From VXNE01 sp963668365 (lineage in GTDB: Bacteria; Pseudomonadota; Gammaproteobacteria; Pseudomonadales; Azotimanducaceae), in contig OY764266.1 in the NCBI GenBank assembly GCA_963668365.1, positions 682,001-746,000 on the forward strand: 64,000 nucleotides of DNA, read 5' to 3'. A model generated the notes under the pieces. That model ran no database searches, had not been told where the DNA came from, and saw only the letters and a list, made by a program, of their open reading frames with translations. Every line of letters starts with the position of its first letter. Within the stretch, counting starts at the first letter, position 1. Shown here piece after piece: positions 51,349 through 60,200 of this stretch. The translations under genes were made by a program, and so were the position numbers.

Positions 51349-52420
51349 ACCGCGGCATCGCCTTCCGACTCGCCTGGCGCGCAAGGGCCCAGTCGATGTG
51401 CTCGGCCACCATCTCGTCCGCGTCGATCCGTCGCCGGCGCAGGAGTCCGACGAGCTTCTCGCCGTAGGGCGCATTTCCCGCCGCGACAGCGAGGTTTCGA
51501 ACCCACTGTCCGTAGTTGACCCGTCTGAGCGCCATGCCCTCGGTCTTCGCCGAGAACGTCGCTTCATCCCAGCTCAGGAGCTCCGCGAGGCTCGCGCCGT
51601 CAAGCCCGTGACGCGGCGCGAAGTCCGCTTCCGCCGTCAGGTTGGCATAGCGGTTCCAGGGACACACGATCTGGCAGTCGTCGCAACCGAAGACGCGGTT
51701 TCCCACGGCTTCGCGCAGTTCCGGGGGAATCGTGCCCTTGTGCTCGATGGTGAGATAGGAGATGCACTTCCTGGCATCCAGTCGCCGGGGACCGAGGATG
51801 GCCCCGGTGGGACAAACGTTGATGCATGCCTTGCAGGCGCCGCACCTGTCCTCCCGTTCGTCCCGCGGGCCCGGGCGAGACACCGGAAGCGGGATGTTCG
51901 TGTAGATCTCGCCGAGAAAGAACATCGAACCCGCCGTCTCGTGCAGAAGGAGCGTGTTCTTTCCCGTCCATCCGATCCCCGCCTTGTCCGCCAGCGGCTT
52001 TTCCAGCACCGGCGCCGAGTCCGCGAAGGCGCGATAGCGGCCTCCGTCCACGCGCGCGTTGATGCGCCTGGCGAGCCGCGCCAGCCGCCGCCGCACCGTC
52101 TTGTGGTAGTCGCGGCCCAGGGCATAGCGGGCGATGTAGGCGCTGCCGTCACTCTCGGGAAGCGCGGGCAGCGCATCGCCCGACAGGTAGTCCATTCGCG
52201 CCGAAATGACTCGTATCGTGGAATCGACGAGGCGTTCGGGACGCAGGCGCTTGTCGACATTGCGCGCCATGTAGCCCATCGTCCCGTGCAGACCTCGAGC
52301 GATCCAGCGGCGCAGGTCCGGGGCGCAGCGGGAAAGGTCGGTATCGGATATGCCGACCTGCTGGAATCCGAGTTCCGAAGCCCAGGCGCGGATGTCGTCC
52401 GCCAGTGCGTCAAGGTCCAT
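51335..52420 (-). CDS. queG: Epoxyqueuosine reductase
   Basis: 361 residues. It performs the last step of queuosine synthesis in tRNA, using cobalamin and two 4Fe-4S clusters. Cluster motifs CGACKACINVCPTGAI and FGCDDCQIVCPWN are intact. SAPVLEKPLADKAGIGWTGK carries the catalytic Asp/Lys region. I used ATG 52418-52420 because it gives LDALADDIRAWASELGFQQV right after Met, like E. coli QueG. The longer start at 52447 would run through a perfect -10 hexamer serving the divergent nnr gene. Confidence 0.93.
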   Translation of the reverse strand: MDLDALADDIRAWASELGFQQVGISDTDLSRCAPDLRRWIARGLHGTMGYMARNVDKRLRPERLVDSTIRVISARMDYLSGDALPALPESDGSAYIARYALGRDYHKTVRRRLARLARRINARVDGGRYRAFADSAPVLEKPLADKAGIGWTGKNTLLLHETAGSMFFLGEIYTNIPLPVSRPGPRDEREDRCGACKACINVCPTGAILGPRRLDARKCISYLTIEHKGTIPPELREAVGNRVFGCDDCQIVCPWNRYANLTAEADFAPRHGLDGASLAELLSWDEATFSAKTEGMALRRVNYGQWVRNLAVAAGNAPYGEKLVGLLRRRRIDADEMVAEHIDWALARQASRKAMPRFKAP

Positions 52421-52433
52421 CAGGTCACGCGCG

Positions 52434-52439
52434 TATAAT
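52434..52439 (+). promoter_or_regulatory. TATAAT -10 element at the nnr start
   Basis: A perfect TATAAT lies 6 bp upstream of the nnr ATG at 52446, so transcription should begin at or next to the start codon. No strong -35 is visible. The transcript would be essentially leaderless. Confidence 0.5.
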
Positions 52440-52445
52440 CCCGCC

Positions 52446-53885
52446 ATGCACCGCCCGGACAAAGTCTACACCGCGGCCGAGGTTCGGCAGCTCGATCGGA
52501 CCGCCATCGACCGCCGCGGCATTCCCGGCATCAGCCTGATGCGGCGCGCGGGCCGCGCGGCGTTCGAGACATTGCGGCGGCGCTGGCCCGACTGCCGCGC
52601 CATCACGGTGGCCTGCGGCTCGGGAAACAACGCCGGCGACGGCCACATCGTCGCCGGTCTGGCCGTCGAGGCGGGTATCGAGACCCAGCTCCTGCAAATC
52701 GGCGAACCCGCAAGGCTGAAAGGTGACGCCGCCACTGCGCGCGACTGGGCCGCCGGTGTCGGCGTATCCCACGCGAACGCCGGGCTTGAGATCACCGGCA
52801 GCGTCATAGTGGACGCCTTGCTGGGCACGGGCGCCAGCGGAGAACTTCGCCCGCCTTACCGCGCCGCCATAGACGCGATCAACGCCGCAGAGAGGCCGGT
52901 CCTCGCCATCGACCTGCCGAGCGGCATCTGCGCGGACTCGGGCGCGACATTGGGCACGGCGGTCCGCGCCGATGTCACGATCACGTTCATCGGCGAGAAA
53001 CTCGGCCTGCACACCGGCGCGGGCGTGGACCATGCGGGCGAGATCGTCTTCGATGGCCTTGGCGTCCCGGCCGAGGTCTATGACGACGTGGCCGGCATCC
53101 CCGTACTTTCGCCGCCGCCGCCTTTGCGGCGTCCGCGCTCGGGACACAAGAACCGGTTCGGCCACGTCCTGGTCATCGGCGGCGACCACGGCATGGGCGG
53201 TGCCGTGCTGCTCGCCGGAGAGGCGGCCCTGCGCACCGGATGCGGACTGGTCAGCATCCTCACCCGCGCCGAACATCGCGCACCCATCCTCGCGCGCATG
53301 CCGGAGCTCATGGCGCGCGGCGCGTCCGAAGGCGACGATATCGGCGACCTGCTGGACGCCTGCACCGTTGTCGCCGCGGGCCCCGGCCTCGGACGCGAAC
53401 CGTGGGGAGAGCAACTGCTGGACCAGGCGCTCGCGGCCGGCAAGCCGACAGTCATCGACGCGGACGGGCTGAACCTGCTGGCATCCCGCGGCCTCGAAGC
53501 GCCGACGGACAGCGTCATGACGCCGCATCCAGGCGAAGCGGCGCGGCTTCTTGGCGGTGCGATAAACGACCGGCCAACCGCCGCGCGCGACATTTCCGCC
53601 CGGTTCGGGAATGTCGTGGTGCTGAAAGGCGCGGGCACGCTCGTGGCCGAGGCGGGCGATCTCGTCGGCATCTGCACCGCGGGCAACCCCGGTCTCGCCA
53701 CCGCGGGAAGCGGCGATGTGCTCACGGGCATTGTCGCGGGACTGTTGGCGCAGGGCTACGACATCCGGGCCGGCGCCGAAGCCGGGGTTTCCCTGCACGC
53801 GGCGGCCGGCGATCTGGCCGCGAGCCGTCGCGCGCCGCAACCGATCGTCGCGAGCGACATCGTCCGACACCTCTGGCTGCGTTGA
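52446..53885 (+). CDS. nnr: Bifunctional NAD(P)H-hydrate epimerase/dehydratase
   Basis: 479 residues. The N-terminal epimerase (YjeF_N, about 1-210) shows GSGNNAGDGHIVAGLAVEAG and VDALLGTGASGELRPPY. The C-terminal ADP-dependent dehydratase (about 225-479) shows HVLVIGGDHGMGGAVLLAGE, DADGLNLLA, MTPHPGEAARLLG and NPGLATAGSGDVLTGIVAGL. Together they repair hydrated NADH and NADPH. Followed after 10 bp by tsaE, as in E. coli. Confidence 0.95.
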   Translation: MHRPDKVYTAAEVRQLDRTAIDRRGIPGISLMRRAGRAAFETLRRRWPDCRAITVACGSGNNAGDGHIVAGLAVEAGIETQLLQIGEPARLKGDAATARDWAAGVGVSHANAGLEITGSVIVDALLGTGASGELRPPYRAAIDAINAAERPVLAIDLPSGICADSGATLGTAVRADVTITFIGEKLGLHTGAGVDHAGEIVFDGLGVPAEVYDDVAGIPVLSPPPPLRRPRSGHKNRFGHVLVIGGDHGMGGAVLLAGEAALRTGCGLVSILTRAEHRAPILARMPELMARGASEGDDIGDLLDACTVVAAGPGLGREPWGEQLLDQALAAGKPTVIDADGLNLLASRGLEAPTDSVMTPHPGEAARLLGGAINDRPTAARDISARFGNVVVLKGAGTLVAEAGDLVGICTAGNPGLATAGSGDVLTGIVAGLLAQGYDIRAGAEAGVSLHAAAGDLAASRRAPQPIVASDIVRHLWLR

Positions 53886-53895
53886 TGGAGCCCCG

Positions 53896-54330
53896 TTGAA
53901 GACAACGACCGTCGAACTGCCGGACGCCGGCGCCACGCTGGACTGGGGCGCCGCCCTCGGCATCGAACTCGGCAACGAGCTGGTTTATCTGCGCGGCGAA
54001 CTCGGGGCCGGCAAGACCACGCTCGCCCGCGGCATATTGCGCGGCCTGGGGCATGCGGGTCCCGTGAAGAGCCCGACATATACGCTGCTCGAGCCCTACG
54101 ACCTCGGACACCGGGAGATTCTTCACTTCGACTTCTACCGCATCGTCGATCCCGAAGAACTCGAATTTATCGGCATCGATGACCTGATGGGGTCGGCGGC
54201 GTTAAAATTGATAGAGTGGCCGGAGCGCGCAAGGGATCGCTTGCCGGCTCCGGACCTGGATATTTGGCTCCATGAGATAGGCGGAGGCAGATTGCTTGAA
54301 ATGGTCGATCACAGGTCCTCCGGACCGTAG
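53896..54330 (+). CDS. tsaE: tRNA t6A ATPase TsaE
   Basis: 144 residues. P-loop YLRGELGAGKTTLARGIL, then GPVKSPTYTLLEPYDL, LHFDFYRIVDPEELEFIGID and LIEWPERARDRLP, all conserved in TsaE. It drives turnover of the TsaB-TsaD complex, which makes t6A37 in ANN-decoding tRNAs. Start TTG 53896, with GGAG 5 nt upstream. Overlaps the amidase gene by 35 bp. Confidence 0.94.
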   Translation: MKTTTVELPDAGATLDWGAALGIELGNELVYLRGELGAGKTTLARGILRGLGHAGPVKSPTYTLLEPYDLGHREILHFDFYRIVDPEELEFIGIDDLMGSAALKLIEWPERARDRLPAPDLDIWLHEIGGGRLLEMVDHRSSGP

Positions 54331-55672
54331 TCGGGGCGTCGTCCCCCAGGCGCTCCTCGCGCTGGCCCTCGCCGCCGCTCCGTTCGCCTTCACTGGCGCC
54401 AAGGCCGCCGACCTCCAAGGCATCCGCACCCACGACGCCCCGGACCACACGCGCGTGGTCTTCGACACCAGCGCGAAAATCTCCTACAGGATCTTCTCGC
54501 TGGAGAATCCGCTTCGGGTCGTTATCGATCTTCAGGGCACACGACCGCGGACAGCCCTCAAGTTGCCGAAAAAGGAAAGCGGCCTGATCCTGCGGATCCG
54601 GCGGGCGGCACGGCCCGATGGCGCCTACCGCATCGTGCTCGACATGGCCGAGCAGGTCGATCCGAAACACTTTCAGCTCGATCCCATCGAACCGTACGGC
54701 TACCGGCTCGTCGTCGACCTGCATGCCACCCAGCGCAGGAGACCGGTCCCTGTCATCCGAATGCCCGAAGGCAAGCGCGATGTCGTCGTGATAGTCGACG
54801 CCGGCCACGGCGGAGATGACAACGGGGCCACGGGTGTCGGCGGAGTCAAGGAAAAGGACATTGCCCTCGCTGTTGCGAGATCCCTCGAAAAGGATCTGAA
54901 CGCGACAGAGGGATACCGCGCGGTCATGGCGCGCAAGGGCGACTACTACGTGGGACTGCGGCAGCGCGCCGAAATGGTCCGGAAACACTCGGCCCATCTC
55001 TTCATTTCGATACACGCCGACGCTTTCCGCATGTCGAACGTACGGGGCGCCCACATCTTCGCGTTGTCCGAGCGCGGCAGTTCGTCCGAGGCCGCCCGCA
55101 TCCTGGCGGAAAGAGAGAACAGTTCCGACCTGATAGGCGGCGTCGGCGGCGTCGGGGGAATCTCGCTCAACGGCCAATCGCCCGATGTCGCGGAAACGCT
55201 CGTAGACCTCTCGCTGGGATTCAGCCAAGCCGGAGGCATCGAAATCGGGGACACCATCCTGCGATCGATGGCGCCCGCGAGCCGGCTGCACAAGAAGACC
55301 ACCCGATTGCAGAATTTCGCCGTGCTGCGGGCGGCGGGTGTGCCAGCGGTCCTGATCGAGACGGGTTTCCTCACCAATCCGGAGGATGCTCGCCTGCTGA
55401 AAACCCCCGCGTACCAAAAACGCTTGGCTCGCTCCATCGGCGACGGCATTCGCGCCTACGTCGCGCAGAATCCGCCGCCGGATACCCTGATCGCGGCGCG
55501 CATTGCCGCGGGCGGCACCCGCTACGTTATTCAACGGGGCGACACGCTGTCGGAGATCGCCTTGCGCTACCGGGTGTCGATGCGGGCACTGCGCGCCGCC
55601 AACGGGATCAGGGGAGACCGGATTCGCGTCGGGCAGGTGCTCCAGATCCCTGCGGCGACGGCAGGCTCGTAG
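54296..55672 (+). CDS. amiB: N-acetylmuramoyl-L-alanine amidase with AMIN and LysM domains
   Basis: 458 residues. A signal sequence (VVPQALLALALAAAPFAF ending TGAKA), then the AMIN domain (about 40-145) for septal targeting. Amidase_3 catalytic domain: VVIVDAGHGGDDNGATG (zinc His), VKEKDIALAVAR, LFISIHADAFR (zinc His) and VPAVLIETGFLTNPED (catalytic Glu). C-terminal LysM (RYVIQRGDTLSEIALRYRV). It splits daughter-cell murein. The start is TTG 54296 with GGAGG 8 nt upstream. AmiB is preferred over AmiC for the LysM domain and synteny. Confidence 0.9.
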   Translation: MKWSITGPPDRSRGVVPQALLALALAAAPFAFTGAKAADLQGIRTHDAPDHTRVVFDTSAKISYRIFSLENPLRVVIDLQGTRPRTALKLPKKESGLILRIRRAARPDGAYRIVLDMAEQVDPKHFQLDPIEPYGYRLVVDLHATQRRRPVPVIRMPEGKRDVVVIVDAGHGGDDNGATGVGGVKEKDIALAVARSLEKDLNATEGYRAVMARKGDYYVGLRQRAEMVRKHSAHLFISIHADAFRMSNVRGAHIFALSERGSSSEAARILAERENSSDLIGGVGGVGGISLNGQSPDVAETLVDLSLGFSQAGGIEIGDTILRSMAPASRLHKKTTRLQNFAVLRAAGVPAVLIETGFLTNPEDARLLKTPAYQKRLARSIGDGIRAYVAQNPPPDTLIAARIAAGGTRYVIQRGDTLSEIALRYRVSMRALRAANGIRGDRIRVGQVLQIPAATAGS

Positions 55673-55687
55673 GGCGCCACGACACCG

Positions 55688-57409
55688 ATGCCGCGCATCC
55701 ACCGGCTGTCCGAGTTCGTCGCCAACCAGATCGCCGCCGGCGAAGTTGTCGAACGGCCCGCATCCATCGTCAAGGAGTTGATCGAAAACAGCCTCGACGC
55801 GGGCGCGCGTTCGATCAGGACAACCATCGAGAACGGCGGCATCAAACGCATTGTCGTGCAGGACGACGGCTGCGGAATCGCGCCGGATGACCTCAAGCTG
55901 GCCGTCAGCCGATTCGCTACCAGCAAGATCAGGGAGCCGGATGATCTCGATGGCGTCCAGACCCTCGGCTTTCGCGGCGAGGCCCTCGCGAGCGCCGCCT
56001 CCGTGTCCAGGCTCTCCATCACGTCGGCGACCGGAACGAACGGCGCCATGACCCTCGCCGTGGCGGGCGGGACGGAGCAGGCTTTCAGGCCCGCCGCCCA
56101 TCCGCCCGGCACCACGGTCGAGGTCGCCGACCTGTTCTACAACACGCCGGCCCGGCGAAAGTTCCTCAAGACCGAGCGTACCGAAACCGGCCACGTGAGC
56201 GATGTGGTGCGACGACTGGCTCTCGCCCACGCCGATGTCGCCTTCGAACTCAGGCACGGACAGCGCACCCTGGAACGGCTGACTGCCGGACGGGAACTCG
56301 ATGCGATCATGGGCAAGGACTTTCTCTCCCAGTCCATCGCCATCGACACCGGCAACGGTGACCTGCGTCTGAGCGGCTGGATTGGCCTGCCCGCCCACGC
56401 CCGCGCCCAGGCGAACGCCCAGTTCTTCTTCGTCAACGGCCGCGCCGTTCAGGACCGGCTCGCGGGCCATGCGGTGCGCCAGGCGTACCGGGACGTGATG
56501 TTCCACGGACGCCATCCGGTCTTCGTGCTGTTCCTCGAACTCGACCCCGGGAGCGTCGATGTCAACGTGCATCCCACCAAGCGCGAAGTTCGTTTTCGGG
56601 ATTCCCGGCGCGTGCATGATTTCGTCTTCGCATCCCTGCATCGGTTGCTTGCGGACGTGCGGCCCGGTACCGACCCCGGCGATGCGGCAGTCGAACGGCT
56701 TCCGACCGCCGGCAGGATTCACGGACATGCGCCTCACCCGCAGACCTCCATGAGCCTTTCCTCCCTCATTGCCGAAGCGCCGGCGGCATCGGTGCTGGAC
56801 GCGCCAACGGAGGAGGGCGGCGACATTCCGCCCCTTGGCTACGCGCTTGCCCAGCTTCACGGCGTCTATATCCTGAGCCAGAACGAAGACGGCCTGGTCG
56901 TGGTCGACATGCATGCCGCCCACGAACGCATCACCTACGAGAAGCTAAAGACCGACTTTGGGGGCGGCAAGCTGACGGCACAGCGACTGCTCGTCCCCAT
57001 GGGTCTCGACGTCACGCCCCGCGAGGCCGATATCGTTGAGACGCACGCGGGCGAACTCCAGAACCTGGGAATGCGCATCGACCGGACCGGACCCCGCAGT
57101 TGTGTTATCCGGGAGGTGCCGTCGCTCCTGGCAGACGTCGACGTCGCGGCGCTTGTTCGCGACCTGCTGGACGAAGTCGCCGAGTTCGGCACCAGCGACG
57201 CCATTCAGACACGGGCGGAGGAGTTGCTCGCAAGCATGGCGTGCCACGGATCGGCACGAGCCAATCGACGCCTCTCGGTGCCGGAAATGAACGCCATCCT
57301 GAGGGAGATGGAGACGACGCCCAACGCTGGACAATGCAACCACGGGCGTCCCACGTATTTCGTGCAAAGCATGCGCCAACTCGACCATCTGTTCCTCCGC
57401 GGTCGCTAG
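55688..57409 (+). CDS. mutL: DNA mismatch repair protein MutL with endonuclease motifs
   Basis: 573 residues. The GHKL ATPase part has QIAAGEVVERPASIVKELIE, VQDDGCGIAPDDL and VQTLGFRGEALAS. The C-terminal half carries VVDMHAAHERITYEKL, fitting the DQHA(X)2E(X)4E nuclease motif with Met for Gln, and GQCNHGRPTYFV, the CxHGRP-type metal motif. E. coli MutL lacks both and relies on MutH, so this MutL probably nicks DNA itself. Gene order tsaE-amiB-mutL-miaA is as in E. coli. Confidence 0.95.
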   Translation: MPRIHRLSEFVANQIAAGEVVERPASIVKELIENSLDAGARSIRTTIENGGIKRIVVQDDGCGIAPDDLKLAVSRFATSKIREPDDLDGVQTLGFRGEALASAASVSRLSITSATGTNGAMTLAVAGGTEQAFRPAAHPPGTTVEVADLFYNTPARRKFLKTERTETGHVSDVVRRLALAHADVAFELRHGQRTLERLTAGRELDAIMGKDFLSQSIAIDTGNGDLRLSGWIGLPAHARAQANAQFFFVNGRAVQDRLAGHAVRQAYRDVMFHGRHPVFVLFLELDPGSVDVNVHPTKREVRFRDSRRVHDFVFASLHRLLADVRPGTDPGDAAVERLPTAGRIHGHAPHPQTSMSLSSLIAEAPAASVLDAPTEEGGDIPPLGYALAQLHGVYILSQNEDGLVVVDMHAAHERITYEKLKTDFGGGKLTAQRLLVPMGLDVTPREADIVETHAGELQNLGMRIDRTGPRSCVIREVPSLLADVDVAALVRDLLDEVAEFGTSDAIQTRAEELLASMACHGSARANRRLSVPEMNAILREMETTPNAGQCNHGRPTYFVQSMRQLDHLFLRGR

Positions 57410-57446
57410 CGCCCTGTCGGCGCCGTCCCTTGCCCACGCCCGCCAC

Positions 57447-58397
57447 ATGAAGCAGCGCATCGCCGTGTGCATCATGGGGCCCACGGCCGTCGGCAAGACC
57501 GACGCCGCCCTGGCGCTCGCCGACCTCACGGACATCGACCTGATCAGCGTCGACTCGGCGATGGTCTACCGGCACATGGACATCGGTACGGCCAAACCCG
57601 GCGTCGACGTGCTGGCTCGGCATCCCCATGCACTGATCGACGTGCGCGATCCCGCCGAGCCGTTTTCGGCCGCAGACTTTCTCACCGGCGCCGATGCGGC
57701 GGTCGCGAGCGCCCTGGACCGCGGCAGGACACCTGTCCTGGTCGGCGGCTCGATGCTCTACTTCAAGGCGTTTAGAGACGGTCTGTCGACATTGCCAAGC
57801 GCCGATCCGGCGACGCGATCCGCCATCGAGGCGCGCGCGGCGCGAGTGGGCTGGAAGGCCCTGCACGACGAACTCGCACGCATCGATCCCGATGCCGCGG
57901 CACGCATCCATCCCAACGACCCGCAACGCATTCAGCGCGCGCTCGAAGTGTTCCACCTGTCGGGCATGCCTATCTCGCAATGGTGGTCCACCGCTGCGGC
58001 CCGCAGCGTGCGGCAGCGCCTCGACTGCGCGCTGGTCGAGATCGCGCTGGGTTCGGACGAACACCTCGCGACCCGAATCGCCGACCGTTTCGACGCCATG
58101 CTCGAACGCGGTCTTGTCGATGAGGTCGCGCGGCTGCGCGCGATGCCCGGCCTCGACCTGTCCAAACCCTCCATGCGCACGGTGGGATACCGCCAGGTGT
58201 GGCGCCACCTCGAGGGGGACCTGGATTCGAACGAGATGCGCAAGCAGGCCCTTTCTGCGACGCGGCAACTGGCACGGCGGCAGGCCACATGGCTTCGAAG
58301 CTGGCAGGGCCTCAGGACCATCGAGGGCTCTCCGACCGAATCCGCCCGCCGAATCTTGCAATTTTTGGACCAACCGAGCACACTTGATCGGTTGTAG
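57447..58397 (+). CDS. miaA: tRNA dimethylallyltransferase
   Basis: 316 residues. P-loop CIMGPTAVGKTDAALALAD, DLISVDSAMVYRHMDIGTAK (substrate-binding Asp/Ser), HALIDVRDPAEPFSAADF, VLVGGSMLYFKAFRDGL and NDPQRIQRALEV. It prenylates A37 of tRNAs reading UNN codons. Directly followed by hfq, as in most gammaproteobacteria. Confidence 0.96.
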   Translation: MKQRIAVCIMGPTAVGKTDAALALADLTDIDLISVDSAMVYRHMDIGTAKPGVDVLARHPHALIDVRDPAEPFSAADFLTGADAAVASALDRGRTPVLVGGSMLYFKAFRDGLSTLPSADPATRSAIEARAARVGWKALHDELARIDPDAAARIHPNDPQRIQRALEVFHLSGMPISQWWSTAAARSVRQRLDCALVEIALGSDEHLATRIADRFDAMLERGLVDEVARLRAMPGLDLSKPSMRTVGYRQVWRHLEGDLDSNEMRKQALSATRQLARRQATWLRSWQGLRTIEGSPTESARRILQFLDQPSTLDRL

Positions 58398-58436
58398 ACC
58401 CGCTTGAGCGCGCGTCCCAGAAGCGAGGACAGCACG

Positions 58437-58700
58437 ATGTCGAAAGGGAATTCCCTTCAGGACTCTTACCTCAACACGCTGCGCAAGGAGCGGATCCCCG
58501 TCTCCATATACCTCGTCAACGGCATCAAGCTCCAGGGTCAGATCGAGTCTTTCGATCAGTTCGTCATCGTCCTGCGCAACGCCGTCAGCCAGATGGTGTA
58601 CAAGCACGCGATCTCCACCGTGGTTCCGACCCGGAACGTCCGTCTCAGACCGCCGGGGATGCGCGACGAGACCACGGGCGAAGTCAGCGAACACGCCTGA
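58437..58700 (+). CDS. hfq: RNA chaperone Hfq
   Basis: 87 residues. Sm1 motif QDSYLNTLRKERIPVSIYL, VNGIKLQGQIESFDQFVIVL, and Sm2 MVYKHAISTVVP (YKH motif) are intact. The hexameric ring pairs sRNAs with mRNAs. The C-terminal tail (RPPGMRDETTGEVSEHA) is short and acidic. The frame upstream to 58404 was rejected because Hfq proteins start SKGxSLQD. Confidence 0.96.
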   Translation: MSKGNSLQDSYLNTLRKERIPVSIYLVNGIKLQGQIESFDQFVIVLRNAVSQMVYKHAISTVVPTRNVRLRPPGMRDETTGEVSEHA

Positions 58701-58726
58701 GACCAGCCGTTCCCGCACCAACCGAA

Positions 58727-60037
58727 ATGCTGTTTGACCGTCCGCGGGCGGGGTCCCGCGCCGTTCTGCTGAACCTGCGTCTCGACTCCTCCGACGCCAA
58801 CACCCGACTCGCCGCCGAGGAACTGACGGAACTCGTGCGGTCCAGCGAAGTCGAGCCTGTCGCGCTCATCCAGGCTCGGCGCCCCCGGCCGCACCCGAAG
58901 TGGTTCATGGGTAGCGGCAAGGTGGACGAGGTGGCAGCGGCAATGCATGCCGAGGCTGCGGACCTGCTGATCGTCAACCAGGAGCTCACTCCCGCCCAGC
59001 AGCGCAACCTCGAACAGCGGCTGGACCGCCGCGTGATCACCCGCACGGAACTCATCCTGCAGATATTCGCGGCCCGCGCCCAGACCCGCGAGGGCCAGTT
59101 GCAGGTCGAACTCGCGCAACTCAGCCACATGCAGACGCGCATGGCGCGGGGCTGGTCCCACCTCGACCGGCAGCGCGGCGGAGTCGCCATGCGCGGCGCC
59201 GGCGAGAAACAGATCGAGCTGGACGCACGCATTCTCCGAGACCGGATCCGGCGTGTCCGGGCGCGGCTGGAAGGCGTCCACCGGCAGCGCCAGCGAAGCC
59301 GGCGACGCCGGGCAAGAACCGGCATCCCGACCGTCGCGCTCGTGGGCTACACGAATGCCGGCAAGTCGACCCTGTTCAACGCGCTGACAGACGCCGGCAC
59401 GACCGTTGCCGACCAGCTATTCGTTACCCTGGACCCGCTCATGCGCCGCACCGACATAGACGGCGTCGGCAAGGTGGTGCTGGCGGACACGGTGGGCTTC
59501 ATTCGCGACCTTCCGCACAGCCTCGTGGAGTCTTTCAAGGCGACCCTCGAGCAGGTCGCCGAAGCGGACCTGCTGCTTCACGTCGTCGACGCCGCCGCGC
59601 CCGACGCGGCGGATCTCGTCCGCCAGGTGGATGCCGTGCTGGAGGAAATCGGCGCCGCCGATGTTCCGACGATCAAGGTTCTCAACAAGGCTGACCTCCT
59701 CGATGAGCAGGGTTCGCCGGTTCTCGAAGACGATCGTGAGAACGAACTGGCGCGAGTCGTCGTGAGCGCCCGGGACAGGACCGGTCTGACGACATTGAAA
59801 CGGGCGCTCGGACGCGCCCTCGGCGTCGGCCCCCGACCGATAACGATCCGTCTGGACTCCGGGTCGGGCAAACTCCGGGCACGCCTCTACGCCGTGGGGG
59901 CGGTGCTTGCGGAGCATGTCCAGGAAGACGGCACACTCGCGTTGCAGGTCCGACTCGACCGCGCCGAGGCCGCCAGGATTCTGGGCAACCACGCAGTCCC
60001 TCGCCGAGTGGCTGCCACCACCGCACCGGGGAAATAG
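58727..60037 (+). CDS. hflX: GTPase HflX
   Basis: 436-residue ribosome-splitting GTPase. The N-terminal HflX domain includes HPKWFMGSGKVDEVAAAM and FNPxL-type DLLIVNQELTPAQQRNLEQR. The GTPase has G1 VALVGYTNAGKSTLFNALT, G3 LADTVGFIRDLPHSLVESF, G4 VLNKADLLD. A basic linker (HRQRQRSRRRRARTGIP) separates them. In the conserved hfq-hflX-hflK order. Confidence 0.95.
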   Translation: MLFDRPRAGSRAVLLNLRLDSSDANTRLAAEELTELVRSSEVEPVALIQARRPRPHPKWFMGSGKVDEVAAAMHAEAADLLIVNQELTPAQQRNLEQRLDRRVITRTELILQIFAARAQTREGQLQVELAQLSHMQTRMARGWSHLDRQRGGVAMRGAGEKQIELDARILRDRIRRVRARLEGVHRQRQRSRRRRARTGIPTVALVGYTNAGKSTLFNALTDAGTTVADQLFVTLDPLMRRTDIDGVGKVVLADTVGFIRDLPHSLVESFKATLEQVAEADLLLHVVDAAAPDAADLVRQVDAVLEEIGAADVPTIKVLNKADLLDEQGSPVLEDDRENELARVVVSARDRTGLTTLKRALGRALGVGPRPITIRLDSGSGKLRARLYAVGAVLAEHVQEDGTLALQVRLDRAEAARILGNHAVPRRVAATTAPGK

Positions 60038-60200
60038 CCCCGATGATGCCCGGCCCCGATGTCCGCAGATCGCGTCCCAACAGGAAGACAGCGCCCTGCA
60101 GCTCGCCGCATCGGAGCCCGGGGACCATGTTGCAGGGAACGATGGTCACCCATAGAATCGCATCGATACCCTATAACTGAGCGACGGGGCTCCATTACCC

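Noticed and set aside
54167..56923. 918-codon minus-strand frame
   Set aside because: Antisense shadow across tsaE, amiB and mutL, all of which have conserved motifs on the plus strand.
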